Of a stretch of DNA of 64,000 nucleotides, positions 45,590 to 59,134 are shown piece by piece. The position numbers and the translations under genes were made by a program. Positions within the stretch are counted from its first letter, which is position 1. Every line of letters begins with the position of its first letter. Source of the stretch: Diphasiastrum complanatum (taxonomy: Eukaryota > Streptophyta > Lycopodiopsida > Lycopodiales > Lycopodiaceae); contig CM055111.1 in the NCBI GenBank assembly GCA_029204225.1, positions 21,528,507 through 21,592,506 on the forward strand, in the 5' to 3' direction. The notes beneath the pieces are model-generated. The model searched no databases. It had not been told where the DNA came from and saw nothing but the letters and a program-made list of their open reading frames with translations.

Positions 45590-46470
45590 GAGAGAATTGC
45601 AACTCTTGAAGACAAAGAAACTGGCCGATTCTGTGAGCAGTGAGCATTCAGAACAGAATGCTTGAAATACTAAATCGTGGGTTTGATCCAGGATCTCGCT
45701 GAAGGAATGGTTCTTATAGATGCCAATTACAGATCAGATCCAGAAGCGGTCAAAAGCAAGAGCCAAGTCCCAATTCACATAAAATGTGTGCTATAGATCA
45801 GTTGTTAAGAGGCGATACACGTTTAAATCATTAGCCAAAAAGTTGGTCCAGCAGTCACTGAGCACTTCAATTGGTGAAGCAAGGAGTTGTAAGAGATGAT
45901 TTTGGGCATTATTTTACTAATGTGGAATAAGTTGAGTCCACAAAGTTTCATTCATCATCTTGAATACTCCTTCCTTGAAGCAAATCTTCTTGTGAGGGGG
46001 AAGGCCCTCCCCCGAAGGCCTTCCGTGATGGGAGGGCCCTTGCCTGAGGGCGGGAGCCCGACCTGCACGGAAGGCCCACTTCCCCTGGGTAATGACAAGT
46101 CTGAATTTTTTATTTTTCATTGATTTTTGACAGAACGTTGATGATGTTGTTCAAGGATGAGAATTCTAGGACAGAATCGCTGATGCTTTTATCATGGATC
46201 AGAATTTTGCAGGTGCAAGCAAATTCCACCTCTGGAGGTGCATCAAAAATACAAAGAAAAAACTCAGATTTGGCATTATGTACTAGGATGTCTTCGGAAT
46301 GATGGCGGACACATAACTCTAAAAAAGAATGTGTAAAACGGACCTTAGCCTCATGCAAAATTCAATAGATCAAGAGAAAACAGACACACACACACTCTCT
46401 CTCTCTCTCTCTTTCTCTCAACTCACATTAATTGAAGAGCTAAAATAAAACACATACACACACTCCTTCT
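45590..46470. other. 3' flank of the AAA-ATPase gene, no gene recognised
   Basis: Holds a GC-rich inverted word cluster at 45997-46085 (ggccctccc / gggagggccc; aggccttccgt / acggaaggcc) that can fold into hairpins. No coding family seen. Confidence 0.45.
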
Positions 46471-46521
46471 CCCTCCCTCTCTCTCTCTCTCTCTCCTCAC
46501 ATTAGAAAACACATTTAATGA

Positions 46522-46594
<73 letters not shown>
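46471..46594. repeat. CT microsatellites
   Basis: A short CT tract at 46477-46493 and an uninterrupted tract at 46524-46594, about 35 units. A shorter CT tract lies at 46396-46410. Confidence 0.95.
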
Positions 46595-46598
<4 letters not shown>

Positions 46599-47818
46599 AT
46601 ATGTACATATATAAATGGACACAACAAAAATAAGAAAATAATTTTTTTAAGAAATTAAAATAGGTGCGAGGGTCGTGGTTGTGTGCGTAAGCGACCCAAT
46701 GAGCACATTTGTAAAGTGTAAAATATTTTATCATAGAATAAAATAGACTTGGGACTGGTAAATAGAAAAAGTCCAAAATCTAAGTTACAACGTTTTTAAG
46801 TTAGTCAAAGTAGAAATGATAGTAGGTGAGATGTGCTACTTTGTGCACCTTAGGATCAATTGTGTTTTTTATGAAGGGCTTGGATTATGCTCAATGAAGT
46901 AGCCAATATTAACAAAGGAGCAAAGGACACCCCAAGAATAAAAAGACACCTCTTGTACTCATTTTTTCATGCTTAATAAAGAGGAGGAGACTCTACCATT
47001 TTGGTGATTCAAGACGTCCTCTTGCTTCTTTCTCTAAAGCTCTTTGTTAATGGTTGCTTTTTTTAATCTTTTGTCATTCTTGAATGATTATGTACTATGA
47101 GCAAAGGTCATTCTGCCCGGTAAGGATTTCCAGGCCGAGCCTAAAAAATTTTGGGAATCCGAACCAGGCAGCCGTCCCATTCCATTGCATAATGGACTTT
47201 TGGACCCTTTTTAAACCAATCCTTTGTTGCCACGTGGTAGGCACAGGCAAAATCAACACTAAAAAAATTTGAGACCAATCTAATGCTGCCATGTGGCAGA
47301 CAACAAGCAGAATCTACACTAATTTTTTTGTTTTAAAAACAGGTGACTATTCTGCTTTTTAATTTGTTCAAAAATGGACAAAATATTCACCAAAAATCCA
47401 TTACGTGATCTTAATGTTCTTCCATTAGATTAGTATTAAAAGCACATGAGCTAACCTCCCTTGTTGATTCCCTACTCTTCTCTTTCTTTTTCCCTAATAT
47501 GATGATGGATTTGTTGTGTGGTTAGTGTTAGATTGGCGAGCTAGTGTTAGGGTTCGTGTTAGATAGCAACTAAGTTTATACAACTAGATTTTAGTAGAGC
47601 TCTATCCTAGTTTAGAGTGTTTCTTTTTTTGTTGATCTATTGCAAGCTAGCGGAGGAGGTGTTTAGAAGTAGAGGAGACTGAAAACAGCCTCTAAGGGCT
47701 TGACACATCAGCACACCAACCCAAAAAATGCTGCAAAAGTGCGCTATCTATTGCGAAAGTGTGCTACACGATGCATGAGATATCTGAAACTAGATACGCT
47801 AATAAGAATCACATGCAA
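46595..47818. other. Intergenic stretch with a 59-bp imperfect duplication
   Basis: A segment 'accaatc...tgcca(c/t)gtgg(t/c)ag...aa(a/c)tc(a/t)acacta' occurs at 47215 and 47274. Otherwise no feature is recognised. Confidence 0.5.
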
Positions 47819-48350
47819 TGCAACAATCAATCAAACAAGAATGGATACAACGCAAAAATATTGTTGGAAGAACAAAATATCTTTTGTATTTTTTTCTCTT
47901 AGAGTGAGTCGATAGTGCAATGCAGAATAGCGGCCTAACGCTCCTCTTACAATTCTGTTGTTGTTCACTGACAACGTTCTCTTCGTCTACTTTCTTTTGA
48001 TTTTTAGTCTATACTTATGCTCTGCCAGAAGGGATTAAAAGATAATTTAACTAATCATTACAAGAGAGGTTTACGCTAAACTATCAGCTAACTACGTGTC
48101 TCCTCTTGTAATGTTCCTTACAGTTGAACGTGATAGTTTTATGTCTCACAACCGCCTAGCTTTGAATTCGATTATTCGAATCGCTCGACAGTGTTTGTCC
48201 ATAGTTCGTTTTAGCACTTGTAGACATTCAATAGGTTCAAAAGTTGTCCGAACTATCAGAATTTCAAATGTCGATGTCGATGGTGTGCCGAAATATCAGC
48301 TGCTCAGGGAATGTGTCGAAAAAGGCTGGCTGAGTTCACCATTTCCAACA
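47819..48350 (-). repeat. 3' LTR of the gag-only element
   Basis: 532 bases with TG...CA ends on the minus strand. The end at 48350 is fixed by the polypurine tract, the end at 47819 by divergence from the second LTR copy at 49035. Confidence 0.85.
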
Positions 48351-48439
48351 CTCCCTCTTGAACGATACAATCCTTTTCCTTTCATTGTAGAAGTATCTTT
48401 GTTGTTGTTACCTTCGTTGAAGACTTCATTTGAGCCTTC

Positions 48440-49028
48440 TCAGTCTTGGATTTGTTTTTGTTCTTCTTCTTTCCCTTTTGCAAAAGGGGCCTTCTCATGG
48501 TCACCATTTGATTCTCTTTCATCCCTCATCAATCTTTCATCTGCTACAAGATTAACCGCTCTTTCAAATGTCATTTCAAGTAAACTTAAGATGAGCATTC
48601 TTAGCGGCTGATAAGATGAGAGTAGTGATTTCATAAAGTACATCAGCTGCTGGGGTGCTGGGACTTGATGCTCTTGTACAGATGTAGAGAGCTGAGCAAA
48701 GATCGTCTTAATCTTCTCTACATGTGGATCCAGCTCGTTTCCATCTCATCGCAAGCTCTGTAGCTGATTGTGGAGGTGATGACTGATGCGGCCTATCCTC
48801 ACTTCGTACTTTTGCCTTAGTTTTTTCCATGCTTCATGGCTACTTTGGCAGTCTTCAATCTGCATGAGAATTTCTTCGTTTATGGAGGATACGATGATCG
48901 CCATTGCGCGTTCATCCTTCCTTAACCATTATGTCCTTCTTGGATCTCCTTTTGGAGGTTTTGGCTCTGTGAGATCAGTCACTGACCATATCCCTTTGTC
49001 TTCTAGAAGCGTTTTTATCTTGCCTAAA
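48440..49028 (-). pseudogene. Copia gag (UBN2-type) of the gag-only element
   Basis: Minus-strand text: LGKIKTLLEDKGIWSVTD, then after a TAA WLRKDERAMAIIVSSINEEI, SSHEAWKKLRQKYE, VGRIS-like RISHHLHNQLQSLR, then after a TGA GNELDPHVEKIKTIFAQLS and LLSSYQPLRMLILSL, and the Lys/Glu-rich tail KAPFAKGKEEEQKQIQD. The order matches copia gag. Two nonsense codons break it. No zinc knuckle is seen. Confidence 0.85.
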
Positions 49029-49034
49029 TTGTAG

Positions 49035-49346
49035 TGCAACAATCAATCAAATAAAAATGGATAGAACGCAAAAAAATTGTTGGAAGAACAAAATGTCTTT
49101 TGTATTTTCTTCTCTTGGAGTGAATCGACAGTGCAACTCAGAATAGCAGACACTGCTCTTACAATTCTGTTGTTGTTCACTGACAACGTTCTCTTCATTT
49201 ACTTTCTTTTGATTTTCAGTTATACTTACATTTTGCTAGAAGGGATTAAAACATAATTTAACTAATCATTACAAAAGAGGTTTACGCTAAACTATCAATG
49301 AATTACGTATCTCATCTTGTAACATTCCTTACGGCTATGTCTCACT
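49035..49346 (-). repeat. Truncated 5' LTR of the gag-only element
   Basis: Matches 47819-48115 with a few differences and small indels. After about 49346 the match ends in a CT-rich junction just before the next element. Confidence 0.85.
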
Positions 49347-49358
49347 CTCTCACTCTCT

Positions 49359-50239
<881 letters not shown>

Positions 50240-50252
50240 TGGTATCAGAGCA
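50240..50252 (+). other. Primer binding site (initiator-Met tRNA type)
   Basis: TGGTATCAGAGCA directly after the LTR end TTGACA. Confidence 0.9.
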
Positions 50253-50419
50253 TTTTCACTACTTCTTTATCTGATTCCAATATGATATCAAAGAGAAAGC
50301 TCTATTAGTTGATATCTTTTGCGATATTTAATTGATATCATACTCTTTAGTTCTTTTCAACCTTTCAATATCAGAGAATTGATTTTCTATTCTTGGCATT
50401 ACGACAGACTAAGTTCCAG

Positions 50420-52760
50420 ATGGATTCTCAAAGTAAAGCCGGTCTCATTGCAGACAAAATGAATGGATCCAATTATCATTTGTGAAAATTTAAAATGAAA
50501 ACCTTGTTAATTGCCAACAAATTATGGGAGGTTGTTACAGGTACAGAAGTAAACCTTGAAGATGAAGACTCAAAGTGAAAATCGAAAAACGGTAAAGTTT
50601 TCGCGCTTATTATCCTCAATATATCATATACACAGATTGGACACATAGCTGAATTTAAAACATCAAGAGACGTTTGGGACATTCTGAACTCACTATATGA
50701 AATGAGGGACGTAACTACTAAGTTACATCTACGAAGGAAATTCTTCACATTCAAAATGTCTGTTGGTGATTCACTTCAGAGTTACACTAACCAGTTTAAA
50801 AATCTCTTGCAACAAATGGCCGTTGTCGGATCAATCATAGACGATCAAGACACAATTATGACATTGCTTTCAAGCTTGCTCTCTACATATGAGAACTGGA
50901 TGATGATCATATTGACACACTCAGATTCAACTCTTACTAGAGTTATCAGTATGTTGCTGCAAGCAAATAATCGAAGAAGTCAAGATACTCCATTTACTTC
51001 CTCCTCTCAGGCTCTATATGTCAATAAAGGCTCTAAGCGACAGAAGCAGAAAAGCTCCAAGAAGGCTGCAACAAATCAGAAATAGACTCAAAGTCAAACA
51101 CAATCATCAGATCCACAGTCGAAGAAGAAGATGTTTTATAGGTATTGCAAGTGCAATAATCATGAGATCAAGGATTGTCGAATTCTCCAAGCAAAGAATG
51201 CAGCCAAGCAACCTAATCAACAAGCAAACACAGTTTCATCATCTCTCCAGGTTGAAGTACATGAAGGCTCATTCATGGTCAAAGATCAAAGTGCATTTTT
51301 GGATGATTCATGGAACTTTCTGGATTCTGGAGCTACACAACATATGACCAATCAACGTATCTTCAACTCTTACATGCCTTACAACACGAAGAAATTTGTT
51401 CATCTTGGTGACAGTAATACTCACACTATTGAAGGTGAAGGTACTATAAGATTGCGATTCCAGTATGATCAATTCAAATTACTATCAAAGGTCTTATATG
51501 TTCCTAAACTTTCTACAAATCTGTTATCAGTGAGTAGAATTACAGATTTAGGTCATAAGGTAGAATTCGAATCTGATGAATGCAAAATTGTTGATAGGAG
51601 TAATAAGATCCTTGCACTCGGCAAGAGACAGAGTTACTTATATAGATTGGCACATTGCTTTTTAGAGTCTAGCCAAGTCTTAAAAGCCTCTTTTCTAGTC
51701 AATAAAGCATTGCTATGGCATCATCGCTTAGAACACTTGAATTATGCATCTATTTTGAACATGTCCAAACAATCCATGGTATTTGATCTCAACTATTCTT
51801 CATGTAAGGTTGATCTCCCTATCTATCATAGCTGCAACTTTGGAAAGCAGACTAGGATTTCCTTTAGATCAAACCATAGGCATGTAGCAAAAGATCTATT
51901 AGATGTTGTTTATACAGATATTTGTGGACCTATGCAAACTCCTTCATTGCTAGATACAACGTACTTCATTACCTTTATTGACGAATTCTCCAGAAGAACA
52001 ACTGTTTATTTCATTAAACAGAAATCAGAGGCTTTCATCAAATTTAGACAATTCAAAGAGCATGCTGAGAATCAAACTGGCAAACGAATCAAAGAACTGA
52101 GGTCAGACAACGGGGGAGAATACATCTCCAATGAATTTAGGGAGTATTTTCTTAACAACGACATTGAGCAACAATACATTACTTCCTATTCGCCTCAGTC
52201 AAATGGTCTTACTGAGAGAAAGAATAGAACCTTAGTTGAATCGGCAAAGTGCATGTTATCACATTTGACACTTTCGAAGTGCTTCTGGGCTGAAGTTGTT
52301 TCAACAACAACCTATATTCACAGATGTTCTTCTGAAGGCCTCTCAGACAAAACACCATTCGAAGTTTGGACAGGTACCATACCTTCTTTATCAAATTTAC
52401 GAGTTTTTGGATGTACTGCTTTTGCGCAGATTCCTCATTATCTCAGGAAGAAGCTCAACTTCCAGAGTATCAAATGTGTTTTCATCAGCTACACTACTTC
52501 AGATCAAGCCTACAAGTTGTCCAATCCCATCAAGTCGAAGATATTCACTAGTCAGGATGTCATCTTCATCGAAGATTAGATTTAAGACCTCAAAAGAAAG
52601 GGCAATCCCCATGTAGCCAACCTATCAGATTCTCCTGACGCTTTGAACTTTCCAGTTCCCCAATCGACTATTCTCATTGAAGGTCCAAGCTCCTCTACTT
52701 TTGACGAACAACAAATCAACGATGAATCATAAGATGATGATGTTGTAGATCAACAACTAC
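50420..52760 (+). pseudogene. Copia gag-protease-integrase polyprotein with in-frame stops
   Basis: ATG 50420 opens MDSQSKAGLIADKMNGSNYH. One frame continues to 52579 through three stops: TGA 50483, TGA near 50576 and TAG 51083, the first two at likely Trp or Arg codons. Gag: SRDVWDILNSLYEMRDVTTK and SLQSYTNQFKNLL. The zinc knuckle near 51137 reads YRYCKCNNHEIKDC, its first Cys replaced by Tyr. Protease: NFLDSGATQHMTNQ. Pre-integrase: LLWHHRLEHLNYAS. Integrase: D in VVYTDICGPM, D in LRSDNGGEYIS, E in SNGLTERKNR, so the DDE triad is present. It ends with the connector SQDVIFIED, then a degraded linker. Confidence 0.92.
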
Positions 52761-52779
52761 AGTATAATGGAAATGATCA

Positions 52780-53545
52780 ACTTCCTATATGGAACCAGGT
52801 CTCAAATTGTCAAAGGACCAGTGTCCCCAAACAATTCATGAGAAGCAACAGATGCGTGAGTATCCTTATCATTCTATTATAGGATCTCTTATGTATGCCA
52901 TAATCTGTACCAGGCCAGACATAGCTTTTGCAGTCAACTCTCTCAGTCAGTATATGACTAACCCTGGTATAACACATTGGAAGGCTCTTATTAGAGTCAT
53001 GAGATATCTTCGAGCTACTATGGATTTTTGCATTTGTTATGGAGCAGTCGGCAACGACAAACTCAATTTACTTAGTGGTTACACAGATGCAAGTTGGGCA
53101 AGAGATGTAGACACTTGTAAATCCACTTTTGGATTTACATTCTTCCTCAACAATGGTCCAATTTCCTGGAACAGTTGCAAGCAATCTTTGATAGCTCTAT
53201 CTTCCACTGAATCAGAGTATATCGTAGCCACTCAAGCTAGAAAGGAAGCAATTTGGTTCAGAAACTTACTTTCAGATATTGGTCTAAATCAATATGCTCC
53301 GACGACATTATTTTGTGATAATCAAAGTGCAAATGCTTTATCAGCAACCCAAGTTCTAGGAGTAAGCACATTGAACTGAAGTATCATTTCGTCAAAAGCA
53401 AAGTTCTCAACGAAGAAGTCAGATTGCAGTATTGTAGAACACAAGATATGACAGCAGATGTTTTTACTAAAGCATTAAGTTTGGAGTTACACAGAAGATT
53501 CTGTGTAGAACTAAGTTTGAAGGTCAAGGCATTCAAGGATTCAAA
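52780..53545 (+). pseudogene. Copia RNase H domain of the same element
   Basis: Begins at EPGLKLSKDQCPQ, just after the RT domain would end. It has SIIGSLMYAIICTRPDIAFA, SGYTDASWARDVDTCKST, SSTESEYIVATQARKEAIW and FCDNQSANALSA. A one-base frameshift near 53362 moves KHIELKYHFVKSKVL and DMTADVFTKALSLEL to another frame. The RT palm and YVDD are absent. Confidence 0.9.
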
Positions 53546-53556
53546 TTGAGGGGGAG

Positions 53557-54340
<784 letters not shown>

Positions 54341-54970
54341 TGCTACTACTTATAAGCTACTACTCCTAGTTAAATATACCTTTTATGGTATAATAGAACG
54401 TATACTCAATCTAATTCTTAGCTAGACCTTTCCGCGGGAGCGACGCACCTGTTGTTTTAGAGGTGTGTTTGTTCACCCCGTAGAACATATATTGATCTCA
54501 CACTTCAGTCTCGAGCATCGAGAGAGAAGACTTTATGCATATGTAAGAGGTTGACGAAGTGAATAGAGTGCTGAGAGTTATTCTCCCTTATCTCTGTTCT
54601 CCGCACTACTGAGTGTGAGTGATCCTGAGTCTACTAGCAATCTCTAATGCATTACATGAATTACTCTCTGATCAGACAGACTCTCTAGTGCATTATAGTT
54701 GTTTGTTGTGTATCCGTAAAACATGCTCTGAAGAACTGTCTTAAAATCATCTTATTCGTCTGTTGTGAATACTTTCTTTTCGGCACTCGAATAACGACTA
54801 CATTTGGTATAGTCTAGTCCGATCATTGAATAAAACTATATGTATACATATGAGATGACAGTCCCTATCTGAAAAATTGAGTCTTTGATCTGTGTTCCTG
54901 ATTGTAATTGATGTAAGTTTCTAACGTGCTCTAAAACCATTCATGTTCTTTAACCATTATTTTGGACTTA
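54341..54970 (+). other. Possible left part of a gypsy LTR split by the next element
   Basis: No coding frame. Position suggests that it and 58667-59061 were one stretch before the copia at 54976 inserted, the latter ending in a gypsy primer site. A CCGCGGGAGCGACG word near 54432 and 'tggcactcg'-like words recall the 'gtgggaacgac' text near the LTR end. Confidence 0.45.
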
Positions 54971-54975
54971 AGTTG

Positions 54976-55588
54976 TGTCAAAATATTAAAAAAATTATCT
55001 AATGTTGTGAGTATGGGTCCTAAAAATGCCAAAGATGAATTGAGCTCTTTTGGCTTAGTAAAGACCCATCTTAGAATAAAATATTCAAGGTAGGTAGAAG
55101 TAGAAACTCGAGCTACCATAGGAATTGCTATTTGTACTTTACATGCCACATTTAATGCATGAAAAGACTATGTGGCATAATTAGACATAGTGAGGTGGCT
55201 TGGATAAGTCTAGATAGCTTGAGAGGTGGATCCACAACTCTAATTCAACTTCAAGTAGGAGAAGAGTCCATGGATCTATATATATGTGATGTACTCTCAT
55301 TGAGAATATGATGAAATTTGTGTGTAATGCAAATTTGGAGACAAGCTCTTTGTGCCCTCTCTCTCTCCACGAGTTTTGTACTTTCTATTTTCTCTCTCTA
55401 GCCGAGTAGAGGCATTTATGATGCTTTGTCTTATGTTTTGTTGACAGATCTTGCCTGTAACACAATAATATTGCTTGTATGATCAACTTTCCTATTGACA
55501 ACCAATGCTAGTCTGATCTTTATGGTGTTATTGTGCTTAGGAGATCAAAAATACATGTGTAGGGCATCCCACACGTGTGAATTCAGCA
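54976..55588 (+). repeat. 5' LTR of the AGTTG-flanked copia element
   Basis: 613 bases. CTATATATATG near 55278 is a TATA box. The CACACGTGTGAA palindrome lies near the 3' end (CACATGTGTGAA in the 3' LTR). Confidence 0.95.
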
Positions 55589-56446
55589 TGGTATCAGAGC
55601 CTACCTAAGTTTTACAAGCAAATCTAATCAAAAAGTTTGCAGATTTGATCAGATTTCAGGCTAGGAATTGCCTAGATTCTACCTTCTAGCTAGTTTGCAA
55701 TTTTTTTGTGATTCTGAGCTACAAACCACATTGAATGGGCCAGATCAGATACTGTACGGAATTTCATGTGCAAGCACATGTGAAATCCGCCCATTTTCAG
55801 ATTGGTGGTTTTCTCTCACCTCATATTTAAATTTCAAGCAAATTAGCCCACTAGAAAGCTAGAAATGTGTAGAATCTTATGCAATTTGAATTATGACAGT
55901 TGGATAAGCCAATCAAAAGTTATAAGCTTTTGAAGAGTCGTAGGTAGAGCACCTAGACCTGTGGCAAATCGTGTGTACATGTCATTTATTGCCTGAATGA
56001 TCACAAAAATCATCCAGAAGCTACACAATCTCATCTATATGTGATTTAGACAAAACTTATAGGTTCTAGGCAAATTGTTTCATACAAATAGATTGTATTT
56101 GAGTCAATTTGACTTTTTTGGAATATTTCACACGTGTGAAATTCAGAGAACCATAACTTTTGCCATACTTCATCTTTTTTTATGATTTAAATCTTGTTTT
56201 AGAGAGATTGTCAAGCTAGTGAGATCTATCTCACAGTTTTTTGCTAAGTCTTACATAGGATTTGGTTTTGTACCCTTGATTGGTTCCTATAGTGAGAAGA
56301 AAAACAATTCTTTCATCCATCTTTTTTTATTTCCATCATTCTTTATGACCAATGGGTGTCTTTCTACTAGAAGCAAGTGAAAGATTGTCAACCTCCAATT
56401 ACTCAATTTGGAAGGTTAGAATGGAATTCGTCTTATACTACAAGAT

Positions 56447-58063
56447 GTGATGGATATTGTACTTGGCATTGAAGAAGAACCACAAATTCCTCAAGAAATT
56501 CCAAAGTACAAAAAGAGAGCCAGGATGGTTCTACATTATATTAAGATGAATGTCTCAAATAACATCTTAAGAGAAATTGGTGCTTGTACTAATGCCAAAG
56601 ATGCTTGGGATACTCTCAAGTCTATCTATGAGGCAAAAAATACTTGAATATGATGCCTTGATCACCAACCACACATGGGAACTAGTGGATCCACCACCTT
56701 ACATGCATATCATTGGATGCAAGTGGGTGTTCAAGATCAAGTACAATCATGATGGCTCCATCAACAAGTACAAGGCAAGATTGTGTGCTAAAGGCTTTGC
56801 ACAAATATATGGCCTTGACTATGAAGAAACCTTTGTTCCTGTAGCAGAGATGGTGACAATAAGAATCATAATCTCTCTTGCCTTATTTTTTAAGTGGAAA
56901 CTGTTTCAATTTGATGTCTCCAACGCTTTTTTGAATGGTTATCTTGAGGAGGAGATATACATGGAACAGCCTCAAGGATTTATCAAGGATAAATCTAAGG
57001 TATGTTTGCTATTTAGAAGTATGTATGGCTTAAAGCAAGCACCTAGATCATGGTATTCAAGACTCAACAACTTTCTACTTTCATTAGGATTTGTGCTTAG
57101 TGACTATGATCCTTCTATGTACTTAAAAAGTGATGGTAGTAATATTGTCATTCTCCTCATCTATGTAGATGACATTATTCTTAGTGGAAGTTGTTTGATG
57201 CTAGTTCAAGAAACCAAAGATGCATTAGGAAAAGAATTTAAAATGCAAGATCTAGGAGAAATCCATTACATTTTATGTTGAGAAAATTCAATATGCAAAG
57301 TTGAAAAGGTATAGATACTCCCATGGAGCAACATGTAAAAGATCCTATTAAAGGTGATGAAAGATCCTTCGAGGACATCACAGTTTATAGGAGTCTTATA
57401 GGCTCTTTAATTTGGCTTATTATCACTAGACCCGATTTGAGCTATTGTGTGCACAAATTGAGTCAATTTATGCAAGATCCCAAGATCCAACATTGGAAGA
57501 TGGCCAAGAGAGTTCTAAGATATGTACCTTCTACTCAAGATTATGGTTTATTGTACAAGAATGAAGATCTAATAATTGTTGGCTATTCAGATTCCGATTT
57601 TGCAAGTGATAAAATGGATCGAAAGTCCATTAATGCATATACTATCTGTCTTGGAGGCAATCTTGTGTCTTGGCTTTCAAAGAAGCAGGATACCATATCT
57701 CTATCATCTTGTGAGGCCGAGTACAAAGCACTCACTACAACAACTAAAGAGGTGCTTTGGATCAAGAGGTTAATCATGGAGCTAAATTGCATCAAAGAGG
57801 ATGATCTTCCCTTGATCAAATGTGACAACATATCGGCACAAGCTCTTGCAAACAATCCTATTTTTCATGCAAGAAGCAAGCATATAGAAGTGGCACATCA
57901 TTTTGTAAGGGAAAAGCTCATTGGAGGTGAAATCAACTTAGAACATGTCGACACATCTTTGTGTATTGCTGATCTTCTCACAAAGCCACTTTGCAAAAGT
58001 GCCTTCTCAAAGCATAGGTCTAATCTTGGTCTTATCTCAAGATCAATGCTTGATCCATATTAG
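56447..58063 (+). pseudogene. Copia gag start fused to RT-RNase H, broken
   Basis: Gag start: VLGIEEEPQIPQEIPKYKKR, then NAKDAWDTLKSIYEA. Near 56643 it switches frame into RT: HTWELVDPPPYMHIIGCKWV, YKARLCAKGFAQIYG, DVSNAFLNGYLEEEIYMEQP, YGLKQAPRSWYSRL, and catalytic ILLIYVDDIILSG. Near 57280 a small deletion after GEIHYIL and a frameshift remove about 25 residues. RNase H follows in frame at 57323-58063: SLIWLIITRPDLSYCVHKLS, VGYSDSDFASDKMD, SSCEAEYKALT, ADLLTKPLCKS. RNase H is uninterrupted to its natural stop. Confidence 0.93.
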
Positions 58064-58081
58064 ATACATTTTTAGGAGGAG

Positions 58082-58661
58082 TGTCAAAATATTGAAAAAT
58101 GCCAAAGATGAATTGAGCTCTTTTGGTTTAGTAAAGACCCATCTTAGAATAAAATATTCAAGGTAGGTAGAAGTAGAAACTCGAGCTATCATAGGAATTG
58201 CCATTTGTACTTTACATGCCACATTTAATGCATGAAAAGACTATGTGGCACAATTAGACATAGTGAGGTGGCTTGGATAAGTCTAGATAGCTTGAGGTGT
58301 GGATCCACAACTCCAATTCAACTTCAAGTAGGAGAAGAGTCCATGGATCTATATATATGTGATGTACTCTCATTGAGAATATGACGAAATTTGTGTGTAA
58401 TGCAAATTTGGAGACAAGCTCTTTGTGCCCTCTCTCTCTCCGCAAGTTTTGTGCTTTCTATTTTCTCTCTCTAGTCGAGTAGAGGCATTTATGATGCTTT
58501 GTCTTATGTTTTGCTGACAGATCTTGCTTGTAACACAATAATATTGCTTGTATGATCAGCTTTCCTATTGACAACCAATGCTAGTCTGATCTTTATGGTG
58601 TTATTGTGCTTAGGAGATCAAAAATACATGTGTAGGGCATCCCACATGTGTGAATTCAGCA
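58082..58661 (+). repeat. 3' LTR of the AGTTG-flanked copia element
   Basis: 580 bases, same order as the 5' LTR without its 33-bp extra segment near the start. The edge is set by the aggaggag tract and AGTTG. Confidence 0.95.
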
Positions 58662-58666
58662 AGTTG

Positions 58667-59061
58667 TTGAGGACTTCCGTCTAGAAACGAACAGTTCGCG
58701 AACGCGATTAATTAATTGTCTGCACAACCACAAATACATCAAACATTTTTTGACTCTCTGTTGACACCTTAATTAGCCGGAGTGTAGTTGTTGTACTACT
58801 CTGATAACATCTCACCTGTAGAATGCATTTCATTCGATTCGATAGAGACCAGATTGCTGTTCTAAAATTATTAACATTACACTCCCCAAACACAAGTAAT
58901 ACTGGTTACTTTCTAATGTCTCTCGACAACCAGAATAACACTCGAAACCACTTGTCATAACTGTACCAAATATAACTTTCTAACGATGTCCTCTGTGGGA
59001 ACGACATTATTTACTACAAAATCTATATTAATCTTGTTGGTGTAGTACGACATATACCGAT
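58667..59061 (+). repeat. End of a gypsy 5' LTR
   Basis: Runs up to a tRNA-Asp primer site at 59065. Its last part 'taactttctaacg...cttgttggtgtagtac' (58967-59049) recurs at 62944-63023, which is what remains of the 3' LTR. Confidence 0.75.
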
Positions 59062-59064
59062 TTT

Positions 59065-59082
59065 TGGCGCCGTTGCCGGGGA
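59065..59082 (+). other. Primer binding site, tRNA-Asp type
   Basis: TGGCGCCGTTGCCGGGGA, the classic primer site of many plant gypsy elements. Confidence 0.92.
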
Positions 59083-59134
59083 TAGCTTAGGAAAGTTATA
59101 AGAAATCTGACACATCCATATCCATCTCTAGTGT

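Larger units (their letters stand above)
47819..49358 (-). mobile_element. Gag-only LTR retrotransposon remnant (copia type)
   Basis: Minus-strand order: partial 5' LTR (49035-49346), gag (about 48440-49028), polypurine tract (gagggag, 48351-48357), and full 3' LTR (47819-48350, TGTTGG...TTGCA). The two LTR copies share over 290 bases starting 'tgcaacaatcaatcaa'. No protease, integrase or RT lies between them. The 5' LTR joins gag with no primer site, and its far end is cut by the copia insertion at 49359. It is either a TR-GAG-like non-autonomous element or a deletion product. Confidence 0.82.
54976..58661 (+). mobile_element. Ty1/copia element with AGTTG target duplications
   Basis: Flanked by AGTTG at 54971-54975 and 58662-58666. 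LTRs are 54976-55588 and 58082-58661, both TGTCAAAA...TTCAGCA. A TGGTATCAGAGCC primer site lies at 55589 and an aggaggag polypurine tract ends at 58081. Inside are a short gag start (56447-56640) joined to RT-RNase H (56646-58063), so most of gag, all protease and all integrase are missing. LTRs differ by a 33-bp extra segment near the start of the 5' copy and about 14 substitutions counted by eye, which is 2-3%: the youngest insertion in the window. Confidence 0.95.

Noticed and set aside
46423-46776. 117-residue minus-strand frame with Arg-Glu repeats
   Set aside because: It crosses the CT microsatellites and has no other support.
47700-47915. 71-residue frame at the left edge of the gag-only element
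   Set aside because: It crosses the LTR edge at 47819 and has no domain.
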